Source: Saccharospirillum sp039982735 (GTDB taxonomy: Bacteria > Pseudomonadota > Gammaproteobacteria > Pseudomonadales > Natronospirillaceae). From it: 64,000 nucleotides of DNA. This document shows positions 45,355-53,761 of this stretch, one piece after another (the stretch's first letter is position 1; each line of letters starts with the position of its first letter). The stretch spans positions 248,001 through 312,000 of the forward strand of contig NZ_JBDWXV010000017.1 in the NCBI RefSeq assembly GCF_039982735.1, in the 5' to 3' direction. The position numbers were made by a program, and so were the translations under genes. The notes beneath the pieces are model-generated. The model worked only from the letters and a program-made list of their open reading frames with translations. It had not been told where the DNA came from and did not search any database.

Positions 45355-45813
45355 ATGAGCAAACCCAAGCCCGCCCCTTCCCTGCCCGACTACCGTAACC
45401 GCTTTAACCGGGGATTGTGGCTGCGCGAACGTAAACGCGACCTGCTGGGATTTTTCGAAAGCCGGAGCATCGTCATTGGCCCCATCGACCCAGACCCCTA
45501 TTGGGCCAAGGTGCCCTTTGTTTCGATCTGGCGCGTCAGCAGCCTGGGAACACCCGGTTTCGATGGCTGGTACGGGCTGGCGGGCGACCACCCCTGCGAC
45601 ATCGTCGGCATCAACAACCTGGTCGATCACCCACGGGAGATCCTGCGCTATTTTTCCGGCAAGTGGCTCTACGCCGCGCAGCGGTTAAAACAAGGTGATG
45701 ACTACGGCGATTTCAGAATTGAACACATAGCCGACCGACCCAGGGTCGGCCAGCTCATTGAAGACAGGGCGCTGCGGTTGCAGCGCTGGGTAGACGAAGC
45801 GTCTCTCTGGTAG
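45355..45813 (+). CDS. DUF4826-like protein of unknown function
   Basis: 152 residues from ATG at 45355; a TTG four codons earlier is possible. There is no signal peptide or membrane segment. Recognisable stretches are NRGLWLRERKRDLLGFFESR, VPFVSIWRVSSLGTPGFDGW and YGLAGDHPCDIVGINNL, which I associate with the DUF4826 family. It lies 77 bp after the HDOD gene on the same strand. Nothing in the sequence indicates a reaction. Confidence 0.75.
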   Translation: MSKPKPAPSLPDYRNRFNRGLWLRERKRDLLGFFESRSIVIGPIDPDPYWAKVPFVSIWRVSSLGTPGFDGWYGLAGDHPCDIVGINNLVDHPREILRYFSGKWLYAAQRLKQGDDYGDFRIEHIADRPRVGQLIEDRALRLQRWVDEASLW

Positions 45814-45821
45814 GGCGGTTT

Positions 45822-46766
45822 TCAGCGACTCAGTGCCTGCTCAACAGCCGCCAGACCGGGGCTGCCATCGACGGTAGTCACACCGTCTAGCCAGGTGGGC
45901 AGTACCTCGGTGTTGCTAGCCAGCCAGGCGCGGGCGGCGGCCTCTGGTGTCTCACCATCATCCAGAATGGCGCTCATGATCTGGTTTTCCATCTCCAACG
46001 TGAACACCAGATTCGTCAGTAAACGTCCGGCGTTCTGGCATTCATCGCGATAACCGTTTCGGGTCAGGGTGTAGATGGTTGCACCGCCAAGATTCGGCCC
46101 GAAATAGTCGTCACCACCGGTCAGATAGGCCAGATCATGGTGTAGGTTCATCGGGTGCGGCTCCCAGGCCAGAAACACCACGAACTCATCACGCCGTGCC
46201 GCCCGATCCACCTGGCTGAGCATGCCCTGCTCGCTGGATTCAACCAGTTCCCAGCCACTCAGCCCGAAATCGCCGGCATCGATCATGCTCTGGATCAGGC
46301 TGTTGGCCGGTGCGCCGGGGTCGATGCCGTAAATGCGACGGTCAAAAGCGTCTGCATGGTCAGCCAGATCAGCGAAGGACTCGACACCGGCCTCCTGCAC
46401 ATACTCTGGTACGGCCAGAGTGAACTTGGCCCCTTCCAGATTGGCGCGGACCTGCTCATAGCCATCGGCGTATTTGTCGGCAAAGGCCTGTTGAGCTGGC
46501 ATCCAGTTACCCAGAAACACATCGATGTCGTTGGCTTGCAGTGATTCAAACCCGATGGGGACGGCCAGCAAGTCCACGTCCGTTTCATACCCCAGGCCCT
46601 CAAGCAGCGTGGTTGCCACGGCGTTGGTGACATTAATGTCGGTCCAACCCGGGTCACTGAAATGAACCGAACGACAGCTTTCAGCCACATCGGCCTGTAC
46701 CGTCGCCCCGAGGGCACACAGGGCAACAAGGCCCGTTCCAAGACTTAAGGTGTTGCGCATCTTCAT
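45822..46766 (-). CDS. choX: Choline ABC transporter substrate-binding protein
   Basis: 314 residues with a signal peptide (MRNTLSLGTGLVALCALGAT, cleavage near VQA-DV). The mature domain is of the OpuAC/ChoX type: VHFSDPGWTDINVTNAVATT, an aromatic-rich IDVFLGNWMPAQQAF, YGIDPGAPANSLIQSM, and FLAWEPHPMN, which supply the tryptophan and tyrosine cage for quaternary ammonium groups. It sits 82 bp downstream of the choline sulfatase gene. Permease and ATPase genes are not adjacent, so it must pair with subunits elsewhere. Confidence 0.9.
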   Translation of the reverse strand: MKMRNTLSLGTGLVALCALGATVQADVAESCRSVHFSDPGWTDINVTNAVATTLLEGLGYETDVDLLAVPIGFESLQANDIDVFLGNWMPAQQAFADKYADGYEQVRANLEGAKFTLAVPEYVQEAGVESFADLADHADAFDRRIYGIDPGAPANSLIQSMIDAGDFGLSGWELVESSEQGMLSQVDRAARRDEFVVFLAWEPHPMNLHHDLAYLTGGDDYFGPNLGGATIYTLTRNGYRDECQNAGRLLTNLVFTLEMENQIMSAILDDGETPEAAARAWLASNTEVLPTWLDGVTTVDGSPGLAAVEQALSR

Positions 46767-46848
46767 GCTAGATCCTCTGTTTAATGCTCGATGATTGACG
46801 CGGGGTTAGGCTCCCGGGTCTCCTTCATGGGTTTACTTGGGCGAATGA

Positions 46849-48372
46849 TTACGCCCCGGGCACCACGGGCAATCGAGCTTGCCGCTCCAGGTCACCCAAA
46901 TCGACGGTGTTGCGCATGTATTGTTGGCTTGCATCAAACCAGGGCTGATAATCCCAGGAAGTGACGCGTCCTTTTGACAGGGCTTCGGCCACCAGGCGAC
47001 GGCGACGCTGGCTGTCCAGAACTTCCTGCTGAATCTTTTCCATGTCCCAGCGCTTGGCGGCTTCTTCGCGAAACGCCTGCAAGACACTGCCAAATTCCGG
47101 GTCCGTTGCGAGATTGCTGAGTTCATCCGGATCGCTGGCCAGGTTATAGAGCTGATCCGGGTCGGCCGGGCAATAGATGTATTTCCAGTCCCCCCGGCGA
47201 ATCATCATCACCGGGGCGACTGTGCCTTCGCCCATGTATTCACCGATGACTTCATCATGCCCGCCATCAGCGGTCAAATGCGGCACCAGGCTGCGACCTT
47301 CGATATCCGTGGCCAGCCGGGGCTTCGCTCCGGTAGCCATCTCAATCAGGGTGGGCAACAGATCGAGCGTCGAAACGCTGGCTTTAACGCGTGCGGCTTG
47401 GTAACGATCCGGTGCACAGACAATTAACGGTACCCGGGCCGAGTCTTCAAACCAGCTCATCTTGTACCAAAGGTCGCGCTCACCCAGCATGTCACCATGA
47501 TCGCCGGAAAAGACGATCAGGGTGTTTTTGTCCAACCCGGTTTCCTTAAGCGTTTTGAGCAAGGCACCGACCTGATCATCAACGTAACTGATGGCCCCGT
47601 AGTAGGCCCGGCGAGCATTACGGATTTGGTTATCATCACATTCTGTGGTGTCGGCCTGGTAGAGCGCGCGCAACCGCTTGGAATGCGGGTCCCGTTGCGA
47701 CTCATCGAGACGGACTCTGGGCAGGTCGATGTCTTCATCCCGGTACCGGTTCCAGTATTCCTCGGGAATGGCGTAGGGGTCGTGCGGATGGGTCATCGAC
47801 ACAGTCAGGCAGAAGGGGCGTTTATCGGTACTGCGAGCCTGGTCATACAGGTAACGGCGCGCATGAAAGCCCACTTCATCGTCGTAATCGAGCTGGTTCG
47901 AGCGCACACAGGGGCCTGCCTGCGTCACCGAAGACATGTCGTGATACCAGGTGGGCCGGCTTGAAGGCTCATCCCAGTTGACCGCCCAGCCAAAGTCGGC
48001 CGGGTAGATGTCGCTGGTAAAACGCTCTTCAAAGCCGTGTAACTGGTCCGGCCCGCAAAAATGCATCTTTCCGGACAGCGCCGTTTTATAGCCGGCATTG
48101 CGCAAATAGTGCGCATAGGTGGGGACATCGGCCGGCAATTCGGCGGCGTTGTCATAGGCCCCGATCTTGGCGGGCAAACGCCCGGTCATCAGCACAAAGC
48201 GGGAGGGCGCGCACAAAGGGCTGTTGCAGTAGGCGGAATCAAACACCACCCCCTCTTTTGCCAGGCTCTCCAGGTGAGGCGCTTTCACCGTCCGATTGCC
48301 ATACACCGGCAATGCCGATGCGGTGATCTGATCCGCCATGATGAAGAGAATATTGGGTTGCGTTGGGTTCAT
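46849..48372 (-). CDS. betC: Choline-sulfatase BetC
   Basis: 507 residues from ATG at 48372 behind GGAG; a GTG at 48378 is an alternative. The sulfatase signature is SPLCAPSRFVLMTGRLPAKIG, in which the Cys of CAPSR is the formylglycine precursor. Metal-site residues (NILFIMADQ at the start, SGDHGDMLGERDLWYK in the middle) and the C-terminal SWDYQPWFDASQQYMRN typical of BetC are present. It removes sulfate from choline-O-sulfate to give choline for osmoprotection or catabolism. It is followed by choX and divergent from a LysR regulator. Confidence 0.95.
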   Translation of the reverse strand: MNPTQPNILFIMADQITASALPVYGNRTVKAPHLESLAKEGVVFDSAYCNSPLCAPSRFVLMTGRLPAKIGAYDNAAELPADVPTYAHYLRNAGYKTALSGKMHFCGPDQLHGFEERFTSDIYPADFGWAVNWDEPSSRPTWYHDMSSVTQAGPCVRSNQLDYDDEVGFHARRYLYDQARSTDKRPFCLTVSMTHPHDPYAIPEEYWNRYRDEDIDLPRVRLDESQRDPHSKRLRALYQADTTECDDNQIRNARRAYYGAISYVDDQVGALLKTLKETGLDKNTLIVFSGDHGDMLGERDLWYKMSWFEDSARVPLIVCAPDRYQAARVKASVSTLDLLPTLIEMATGAKPRLATDIEGRSLVPHLTADGGHDEVIGEYMGEGTVAPVMMIRRGDWKYIYCPADPDQLYNLASDPDELSNLATDPEFGSVLQAFREEAAKRWDMEKIQQEVLDSQRRRRLVAEALSKGRVTSWDYQPWFDASQQYMRNTVDLGDLERQARLPVVPGA

Positions 48373-48483
48373 GGTCACTCCAGGCGTCAGAATCAGGAGG
48401 CCTGTTGCAAAGCCCTCCCATCAATTCAATTAATGTCCAAACTCATGTTGCGCCGCCAAAAGTGCTCTGTAAACTGACTGGTT

Positions 48484-48515
48484 ACTAATGCCAGACATAA
48501 GAATAACTAATGCCA
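48484..48515. repeat. Paired ACTAATGCCA motif at the start of the LysR gene
   Basis: ACTAATGCCA occurs at 48484-48493 and 48506-48515, 22 bp (two helical turns) apart. The second copy includes the ATG of the LysR gene. It could be an autoregulatory operator in the betC-LysR divergent region, or it could be chance; the sequence alone does not decide. Confidence 0.35.
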
Positions 48516-49430
48516 AAATCGAACAGCCTACCTCCGCTGACGTTGCTAATGGCCTTTGAAGCCGCGGCCCGGCTGCATTCTTTCACCGCCGCCGCGAAGG
48601 AACTTGGCAGCACCCAGTCGGCGATCAGCCAGCACGTAAAACGACTGGAAGCCGAGATTGGCAGCCCGCTGTTTCAACGCACTCAACGCGGGGTTCAGTT
48701 AACCCGAGCGGGTGATCAGCTCTACTTACCCGTTGCTCAGGGGCTGACGCAACTGCTGAAGGGAGTTCAGCAAACCCGCAAGCAGGCGCACCATGACGTC
48801 ATCAACGTTGCCACCGACTATGCGCTGGGCAGCTACTGGATACTGCCGCGGCTGCGACACTTTCGGGCCGTTCATCCGGATGTGGACGTCCGTCTGGTCA
48901 CCTCACAACAATCGGTGACACCCGACCAGGCCGATGTCGACATCGCCCTGCTATTTGGCCATGGCCACGATATCTCGGCGCCCACGCGCCCGCTCTTTAC
49001 CGAACAGGTCATCCCGGTTTGCAGTCTGGCATTGCTGGAGCGGTACCCCGCCGGTTCGGGTTCTGCTCGGCTCACCGAGCTACCCTTGCTGCAGCTGGAG
49101 GCAGACCACAACGCCCGGTGGTTTGACTGGCCTGAGCTGTTCTCAAGACTCAACATCGGCTCAGCACCGCGTGAACCCGAGTTGATGTTCAACAACTACA
49201 CCCTGCTGCTGCAGGCGGCCCTGTCCGGCCAGGGGGTTGCCATTGGCTGGTCTCCCTTTATTGAACCCATGCTCGACAGTGGCGCCCTGGTCGCCCTGAC
49301 AGAGACACCGCTGCAATCGCCCAATGGCTACCACATTGTCTTCCCGACCAACCGCGCCGTTGCACCACTGGTGCTGGAGTTTGTCGATTGGCTGGTGAAG
49401 GAAGGCCGGGAAACCATGGCTGACCGCTGA
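48510..49430 (+). CDS. LysR-family regulator of choline-O-sulfate use
   Basis: 306 residues. The HTH spans about 8-65 (LLMAFEAAARLHSFTAAAKE, STQSAISQHVKRLEAEIG) in the GcvA style. The effector domain includes VATDYALGSYWILPRLRHFR and GVAIGWSPFIEPMLDSGALV. Position divergent to betC and choX matches the predicted choline-sulfate-utilisation transcription factor subfamily. It most likely activates betC in the presence of choline-O-sulfate or choline; ligand and operator are inferred. Confidence 0.88.
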   Translation: MPKSNSLPPLTLLMAFEAAARLHSFTAAAKELGSTQSAISQHVKRLEAEIGSPLFQRTQRGVQLTRAGDQLYLPVAQGLTQLLKGVQQTRKQAHHDVINVATDYALGSYWILPRLRHFRAVHPDVDVRLVTSQQSVTPDQADVDIALLFGHGHDISAPTRPLFTEQVIPVCSLALLERYPAGSGSARLTELPLLQLEADHNARWFDWPELFSRLNIGSAPREPELMFNNYTLLLQAALSGQGVAIGWSPFIEPMLDSGALVALTETPLQSPNGYHIVFPTNRAVAPLVLEFVDWLVKEGRETMADR

Positions 49431-49481
49431 GCGTCGCATGAACCTGACACCGCTTTGGCTCATTAGCTGGCGTATTAAAAG

Positions 49482-49510
49482 CAGACAGCCGGGCCGCCAT
49501 TGTGTATACT
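49482..49510 (+). promoter_or_regulatory. Sigma70-type promoter of deaD
   Basis: CAGACA (49482-49487) and TATACT (49505-49510) are separated by 17 bp, a good sigma70 arrangement. Transcription would begin near 49517, giving a leader of about 160 nt before deaD. Confidence 0.65.
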
Positions 49511-49532
49511 CCGCGCCCCGTTTTTACCATAA

Positions 49533-49552
49533 GCCGAACGATATCGTTCGGC
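49533..49552 (+). promoter_or_regulatory. Perfect 20-bp palindrome in the deaD leader
   Basis: GCCGAACGATATCGTTCGGC is fully self-complementary. It lies three bases upstream of an AAGGGAG ribosome-site-like sequence and about 16 nt inside the predicted transcript. As RNA it forms a compact hairpin next to that site; as DNA it could be an operator. Confidence 0.6.
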
Positions 49553-49567
49553 CTGAAGGGAGCCTAT

Positions 49568-49684
49568 TTGACCGATTCCTGCCTTGTCTGGGAATACGCC
49601 GGTTTACCGGTACGACTCGAAAGCGGCTCCTTCTTGAAGCCCGGGTACGCGTGGTGCGACCCCTCGAGGATGTGTTCTGAATGA
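49568..49684 (+). CDS. Possible upstream ORF (38 residues) coupled to deaD
   Basis: From TTG at 49568, five bases after AAGGGAG (49556-49562), a frame of 38 codons runs to a TGA at 49682-49684 that overlaps the deaD ATG as ATGA. It begins (M)TDSCLVWEYAGLPVRLESG. There is no domain match I can name. The ribosome site and the exact overlap suggest translational coupling or a leader peptide rather than chance. It could also be the tail of non-coding leader sequence. Confidence 0.45.
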   Translation: MTDSCLVWEYAGLPVRLESGSFLKPGYAWCDPSRMCSE

Positions 49685-51411
49685 CTGATACCCCCCGTTT
49701 TGATCAACTGGGCCTGGCGCCCAATGTACTTGAAAACCTGACCAAGCTTGGCTACGAAACCCCGACGCCGATTCAACAGCAGGCCATTCCTGCCATTGTG
49801 GCGGGTAAAGATGTGCTGGGCCTGGCCCAGACCGGCACCGGTAAAACCGCCGCCTTTGCTTTGCCGCTGCTTAGCATCATGGACAGTAAAGTCCAGGCAC
49901 CCCAAACCCTGGTGTTGTGCCCAACGCGCGAACTGGCCATTCAGGTGGCCGAGGCGTTCCAGTCGTATGCCAAAGGTTCGGCCGGCTTCAACGTTCTGCC
50001 GATTTACGGCGGTGCGGACATGCGCAACCAGCTGCGCGGCCTGAAACAGAACCCCCAGGTCATCGTCGGTACGCCGGGCCGGGTCATGGACCACTTGCGT
50101 CGCAACTCGCTCGACCTGACCAACCTCAAGCACCTGGTGCTCGACGAAGCCGACGAAATGCTGCGCATGGGCTTTGTTGAAGACATCGACTGGATTCTGG
50201 AACACACCCCGGCCAACAAGCAGGTTGCCCTGTTCTCAGCCACCATGATCCAGCAGGTCAAACGCCTGACCCAGCAGTACCTGAAAGACCCCGTGCGCAT
50301 TGAAATTCAGGCCAGCCAGGCAGCCCTTGAGAAGATCGAGCAGTTCGTCTGGCACGTCGGCGGCATCGACAAGCTCGAAGCCCTGACCCGAATTCTGGAA
50401 GTGGAAGAGTGGAACGCGGCGATTCTGTTCGTGCGCACCAAGGTTGAAAGCCAGTTCCTGGCCGACAAGCTGGCTGCCCGTGGCCACGCCTGTACTGCTC
50501 TGAGCGGCGACGTTGCCCAGAAGCAGCGTGAAGACATCATCAACCAGTTCAAGAGCGGCAAGCTCGACCTGGTAATTGCTACTGACGTGGCCGCCCGTGG
50601 TCTCGACGTTGAACGCATCAGCCACGTCATCAACTGGGACATTCCCGGCGATGTACAGACCTACACCCACCGCATTGGCCGTACTGGCCGTGCCGGTCGC
50701 AGTGGCAAGGCGATCATGTTCGTCAAGCCGCGCGAGCGTCGCTTGCTGCGCGATATCGAACGCGTTACCAAGCAGCAACTGAAGCCTTACCCGCTGCCGA
50801 GCGCTGCCCAGTTGAGCGACCACCGCGCCGGTCAGTTCAAGGCCGATGTGCTGGAGCGCATTGAAAGCGCCGATTTAACGTTCTTCCGTGCCATGATTGA
50901 TGGCTGGGTCGAGAACACGGAAACCCCGGTCGATGCGCGCGATCTGGCTGCTGCGCTGGCAATGATGGCACAGGAAGACAAGCCGCTGCAGATTCCGGAA
51001 GATCCGAAGCCGCGTCCAGTTCGCGACCGCGATGACCGCCCGGGCCGCGATGGCAAACCCCGTCCGGAACGCGGTGCCAAACGCGACCGCCCGCTGGATT
51101 ACGACGCCCAGAAATACCGTCTCGATGTGGGCCGTAAAGACGGCGTTGAGCCGGGCCACATTGTCGGCGCCATTGCCAATGAAGCCGGCATCGAAGGCCG
51201 CTTCATCAACAACATCAGCATTCAGGAACAGTACACCCTGGTCGACCTGCCCACCGGCATGCCCAAGGAGATTCTGGAACAGCTGAAAAAGACCCGCGTC
51301 AAAGGCCGCCCCATGGCCCTGCGCGCCTGGGAAGACAGCCCGGCTGGGGCACCGGCACGGCGCAAGCCCGCTGGCGACCGCAAGCCGCGCAAACCCCGCA
51401 AAGCTGATTAA
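49681..51411 (+). CDS. deaD: DEAD-box ATP-dependent RNA helicase DeaD/CsdA
   Basis: 576 residues. Motifs in order: the Q motif with YETPTPIQQQAIPAIVAGKD, AQTGTGKTAAFALPLL, PTRELAIQV, DEADEML, LFSATM, and HRIGRTGRAGRSGKAI. After a helical spacer and an Arg/Lys/Asp-rich stretch (about 435-475) there is a DbpA-type RNA-binding domain (YRLDVGRKDGVEPGHIVGAI). It remodels structured RNA in ribosome assembly and cold adaptation. The leader of about 160 nt with a hairpin and short ORF fits cold-shock-type control. A strong terminator follows. Confidence 0.96.
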   Translation: MTDTPRFDQLGLAPNVLENLTKLGYETPTPIQQQAIPAIVAGKDVLGLAQTGTGKTAAFALPLLSIMDSKVQAPQTLVLCPTRELAIQVAEAFQSYAKGSAGFNVLPIYGGADMRNQLRGLKQNPQVIVGTPGRVMDHLRRNSLDLTNLKHLVLDEADEMLRMGFVEDIDWILEHTPANKQVALFSATMIQQVKRLTQQYLKDPVRIEIQASQAALEKIEQFVWHVGGIDKLEALTRILEVEEWNAAILFVRTKVESQFLADKLAARGHACTALSGDVAQKQREDIINQFKSGKLDLVIATDVAARGLDVERISHVINWDIPGDVQTYTHRIGRTGRAGRSGKAIMFVKPRERRLLRDIERVTKQQLKPYPLPSAAQLSDHRAGQFKADVLERIESADLTFFRAMIDGWVENTETPVDARDLAAALAMMAQEDKPLQIPEDPKPRPVRDRDDRPGRDGKPRPERGAKRDRPLDYDAQKYRLDVGRKDGVEPGHIVGAIANEAGIEGRFINNISIQEQYTLVDLPTGMPKEILEQLKKTRVKGRPMALRAWEDSPAGAPARRKPAGDRKPRKPRKAD

Positions 51412-51431
51412 TACTCTGGTTTTGCGTTCAT

Positions 51432-51462
51432 AAAAAAAGCGACCTTCGGGTCGCTTTTTTTT
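51432..51462. terminator. Bidirectional intrinsic terminator between deaD and the trp operon
   Basis: AGCGACC-TTCG-GGTCGCT with a 7-base A-run before and an 8-base T-run after, so it works as a terminator on both strands. It lies 20 bp beyond deaD and downstream of the convergent trpGDC operon, though the hairpin element lies in between. Confidence 0.92.
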
Positions 51463-51501
51463 GTATCGGCGTTTGGGCTTACGTAGGTGCTTTGAGTCCG
51501 T

Positions 51502-51624
51502 GTCAGGCACCGGGTAGGCTTATCTGGGGTCGGGCGGAGTGCCGCCCACTCAACCCGTCCATGGAGCCTAGACCGCAGCGTCCCTGCTGTGGACTACCCC
51601 AGATAAGCCTACCCGGCACCTAAC
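51502..51624. mobile_element. Hairpin-rich non-autonomous element, copy B
   Basis: Ends are 28-bp inverted repeats (51502-51529 and 51597-51624) sharing CCGGGTAGGCTTATCTGGGG and matching at 25 positions. Reading its minus strand, the interior GGGGTAGTCCACAGCAGGGA, then CTGCGGTCTAGGC and CCATGGACGGGTT, aligns with copy A at 35129-35312, which has about 70 extra bases in the middle. It lies between the deaD terminator and the trp operon end and encodes nothing. Confidence 0.7.
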
Positions 51625-51684
51625 ACTCAATTGATTGCAAACTCGGACTTTCTTTACTAAAAACTCGCAGCTCGCAGCTTCTCT

Positions 51685-51864
51685 CTATCCTATAAAATAC
51701 TTAATCGCCGCCCCAATCAGCACCAGCGGCACCAGTATCCGAATCCATTTCGAATATTTGGCCGCCTGTTCTTCACTGACTTCCGAGCCCTTGGCGGAGG
51801 TGATTTTAATGACCACCAGCATCACCAGCGCCAGTACAACCAGTATCGTCACTATCGGTGGCAT
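51685..51864 (-). CDS. Small two-helix membrane protein at the end of the trp operon
   Basis: 59 residues from ATG at 51864, which shares one base with the trpC stop (TGATG). Two hydrophobic helices (about 4-20 and 41-57) flank a short charged loop (TSAKGSEVSEEQAAKYSKW). No family is recognised. The stop-start overlap with trpC points to a translated gene. Function is unknown; a role in tryptophan metabolism is not implied by the sequence. Confidence 0.7.
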   Translation of the reverse strand: MPPIVTILVVLALVMLVVIKITSAKGSEVSEEQAAKYSKWIRILVPLVLIGAAIKYFIG

Positions 51865-52667
51865 CAAAGCTCTCCAAACAATTCGTTCATTCGTGTACCG
51901 GGGTCATCGGCGCGCATAAACGCTTCACCGACCAGAAACGCATTGATGCGGTTATTGCGCATTAATTCAACGTCGGCCGGTGTCAGAATACCGCTTTCGG
52001 TGATCAGGGTGCGCCCTTCATCGACGGCGTCTTTGAGCGCCAGCGTGGTGTCCAGGGTAACCTCGAACGTATGCAGGTTGCGGTTGTTAATGCCGATCAG
52101 CGGAGTATCGAGGCGCAAAGCCATGTCCATTTCCGCGGCATCGTGTACTTCAACCAGCACATCCATGCCGAGTTCACGGGCCTGGTCGTGCAAATCGGTC
52201 AGTTGCGCGGCTTCGAGTGAGGCAACAATCAACAGCACGCAGTCTGCGCCCAACGCTCTGGCTTCGGTAATCTGATAGGGGTCGATCAGGAAGTCTTTGC
52301 GGATCACCGGCAACGCGCAGCCGTCGCGTACGGCTACCAGGTAGTCTTCATGGCCCTGAAAGAAATCCCGGTCGGTAAGGACCGACAAACAGGCAGCGCC
52401 CGCGCGTTCATAACTTTGTGCAATTTCGACGGGCACAAAGGGATCTCGCAAGATGCCTTTGCTGGGCGAGGCTTTCTTGATTTCGGCGATGACCGCGGCC
52501 TTGCCCGCTTCAATTTTAGCGTTCAGCGCCCGGGCAAAGCCTCGCGGCGACGGGTGCCGGTCGAACTCGCGTTCCAGGTCCAGCGCACTGACGCGCCGCG
52601 AGCGCTCAGCGATTTCTTCGCGCTTGCGATCGTTGATTTTTTTCAGAATGGTCGGTGTATCGGTCAC
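51864..52667 (-). CDS. trpC: Indole-3-glycerol phosphate synthase
   Basis: 267 residues starting at GTG (52667), with GGAG seven bases upstream and no internal ATG alternative near the N-terminus. TIM-barrel motifs of TrpC are clear: VIAEIKKASPSKGILR, LSVLTDRDFFQGHEDYL, VIRKDFLIDPYQITEARALG, LVEVHDAAEMDMAL, IGINNRNLHTFEV and ITESGI. It ring-closes CdRP to indoleglycerol phosphate. It begins two bases after trpD and is monofunctional (no TrpF fusion). Confidence 0.97.
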   Translation of the reverse strand: MTDTPTILKKINDRKREEIAERSRRVSALDLEREFDRHPSPRGFARALNAKIEAGKAAVIAEIKKASPSKGILRDPFVPVEIAQSYERAGAACLSVLTDRDFFQGHEDYLVAVRDGCALPVIRKDFLIDPYQITEARALGADCVLLIVASLEAAQLTDLHDQARELGMDVLVEVHDAAEMDMALRLDTPLIGINNRNLHTFEVTLDTTLALKDAVDEGRTLITESGILTPADVELMRNNRINAFLVGEAFMRADDPGTRMNELFGEL

Positions 52668-52669
52668 GC

Positions 52670-53707
52670 TCAGGCTCCGCTCAGGGCGTCGGAAAACGCC
52701 GCCAGTTCTTTCATTTTCTCGAACGCCAGACCGGTCGAGATCGCATCCTGCGCCATGGCAATGCCCTGTTCCAGATCACTGGCCACGCCCGATACGTAAA
52801 TCGCTGCCCCAGCATTCAACGCAATAATGTCGGCGGCCCGGGCGGAGACTTCATCGCTCGCACCGGTCAGGGCGTTCTTGATCAGTTCAAAACTCTGTTG
52901 GGAATTCTGCACCGCCAGACCAGACAACCCCTGGGTCGCCAGGCCAACGTCTTCCGGCCGGATCTTGTAACTGCGCACCTCACCGTCTTTCAGTTCCGCC
53001 ACAAAGTTGCTGCCACCAATGCTAAATTCATCGAGCCCGTCTTTGGAGTGCACCACCATCACGTGTTCACTGCCCAGGCGCTTCATCACATGGGCCAGCG
53101 GCTCACAGAGGTTTTCAGTGAATACCCCAATCACCTGGCGTTTTACACCGGCCGGGTTGGTCAGCGGGCCGATGATGTTAAAAATCGTACGCATACCCAG
53201 TTCTTTGCGCGGGCCAATGGCGTACTTCATGGCGCTGTGGTGGCCGGGCGCAAACATAAAACCCACGCCGACCGATTCAACCGCCCGGGCGGTTTGCTCC
53301 GGCGTCAGGTTGATGTTGATGCCCGCCGCTTCGAGCAGATCGGCACTGCCCGAATTCGACGACACACCCCGGTTGCCGTGTTTGGCTACCCGGCCACCGG
53401 CGGCGGCGACTACAAAGGCGGCGGCGGTTGAGACGTTGAACAAGTCCTGTCCGTCGCCGCCAGTACCGCAGGTATCGACCAGGTGATCAACGTTCACATT
53501 CACGCTGGCGGCCAGTTCACGCATGACCATGGCCGCACCGGTGATTTCCTCGATGGTTTCCCCCTTCATGCGCAGGCCCATCAGGAAGGCACCAATCTGA
53601 GCGTCGGTGCATTCTCCGGTCATGATCTGGCGCATGACCAATTGCATGTCCTCCTGGCTGAAGTGGCCGTGTTCGGAAATGCGCTTCAAGGCGTACTTGA
53701 TATCCAT
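52670..53707 (-). CDS. trpD: Anthranilate phosphoribosyltransferase
   Basis: 345 residues, standard. The PRPP site is DTCGTGGDGQDLFNVSTAAA, with KHGNRGVSSNSGSADLLEA, and GIRTIFN-like TIFNIIGPLTNPAG and VHSKDGLDEFSI. It transfers phosphoribose to anthranilate. It follows trpG by 54 bp and is separate from it, unlike the enterobacterial TrpGD fusion. Confidence 0.97.
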   Translation of the reverse strand: MDIKYALKRISEHGHFSQEDMQLVMRQIMTGECTDAQIGAFLMGLRMKGETIEEITGAAMVMRELAASVNVNVDHLVDTCGTGGDGQDLFNVSTAAAFVVAAAGGRVAKHGNRGVSSNSGSADLLEAAGININLTPEQTARAVESVGVGFMFAPGHHSAMKYAIGPRKELGMRTIFNIIGPLTNPAGVKRQVIGVFTENLCEPLAHVMKRLGSEHVMVVHSKDGLDEFSIGGSNFVAELKDGEVRSYKIRPEDVGLATQGLSGLAVQNSQQSFELIKNALTGASDEVSARAADIIALNAGAAIYVSGVASDLEQGIAMAQDAISTGLAFEKMKELAAFSDALSGA

Positions 53708-53761
53708 GCTCGCTCCTGCGGGTCAGGGTAGAAGGGGGTGGTTAAGTTTCGCAACACTATA

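Noticed and set aside
49438..49680. 80-codon ORF starting just after the LysR gene and ending at deaD
   Set aside because: It begins upstream of the predicted deaD promoter and has no ribosome site; the TTG ORF in another frame is better supported.
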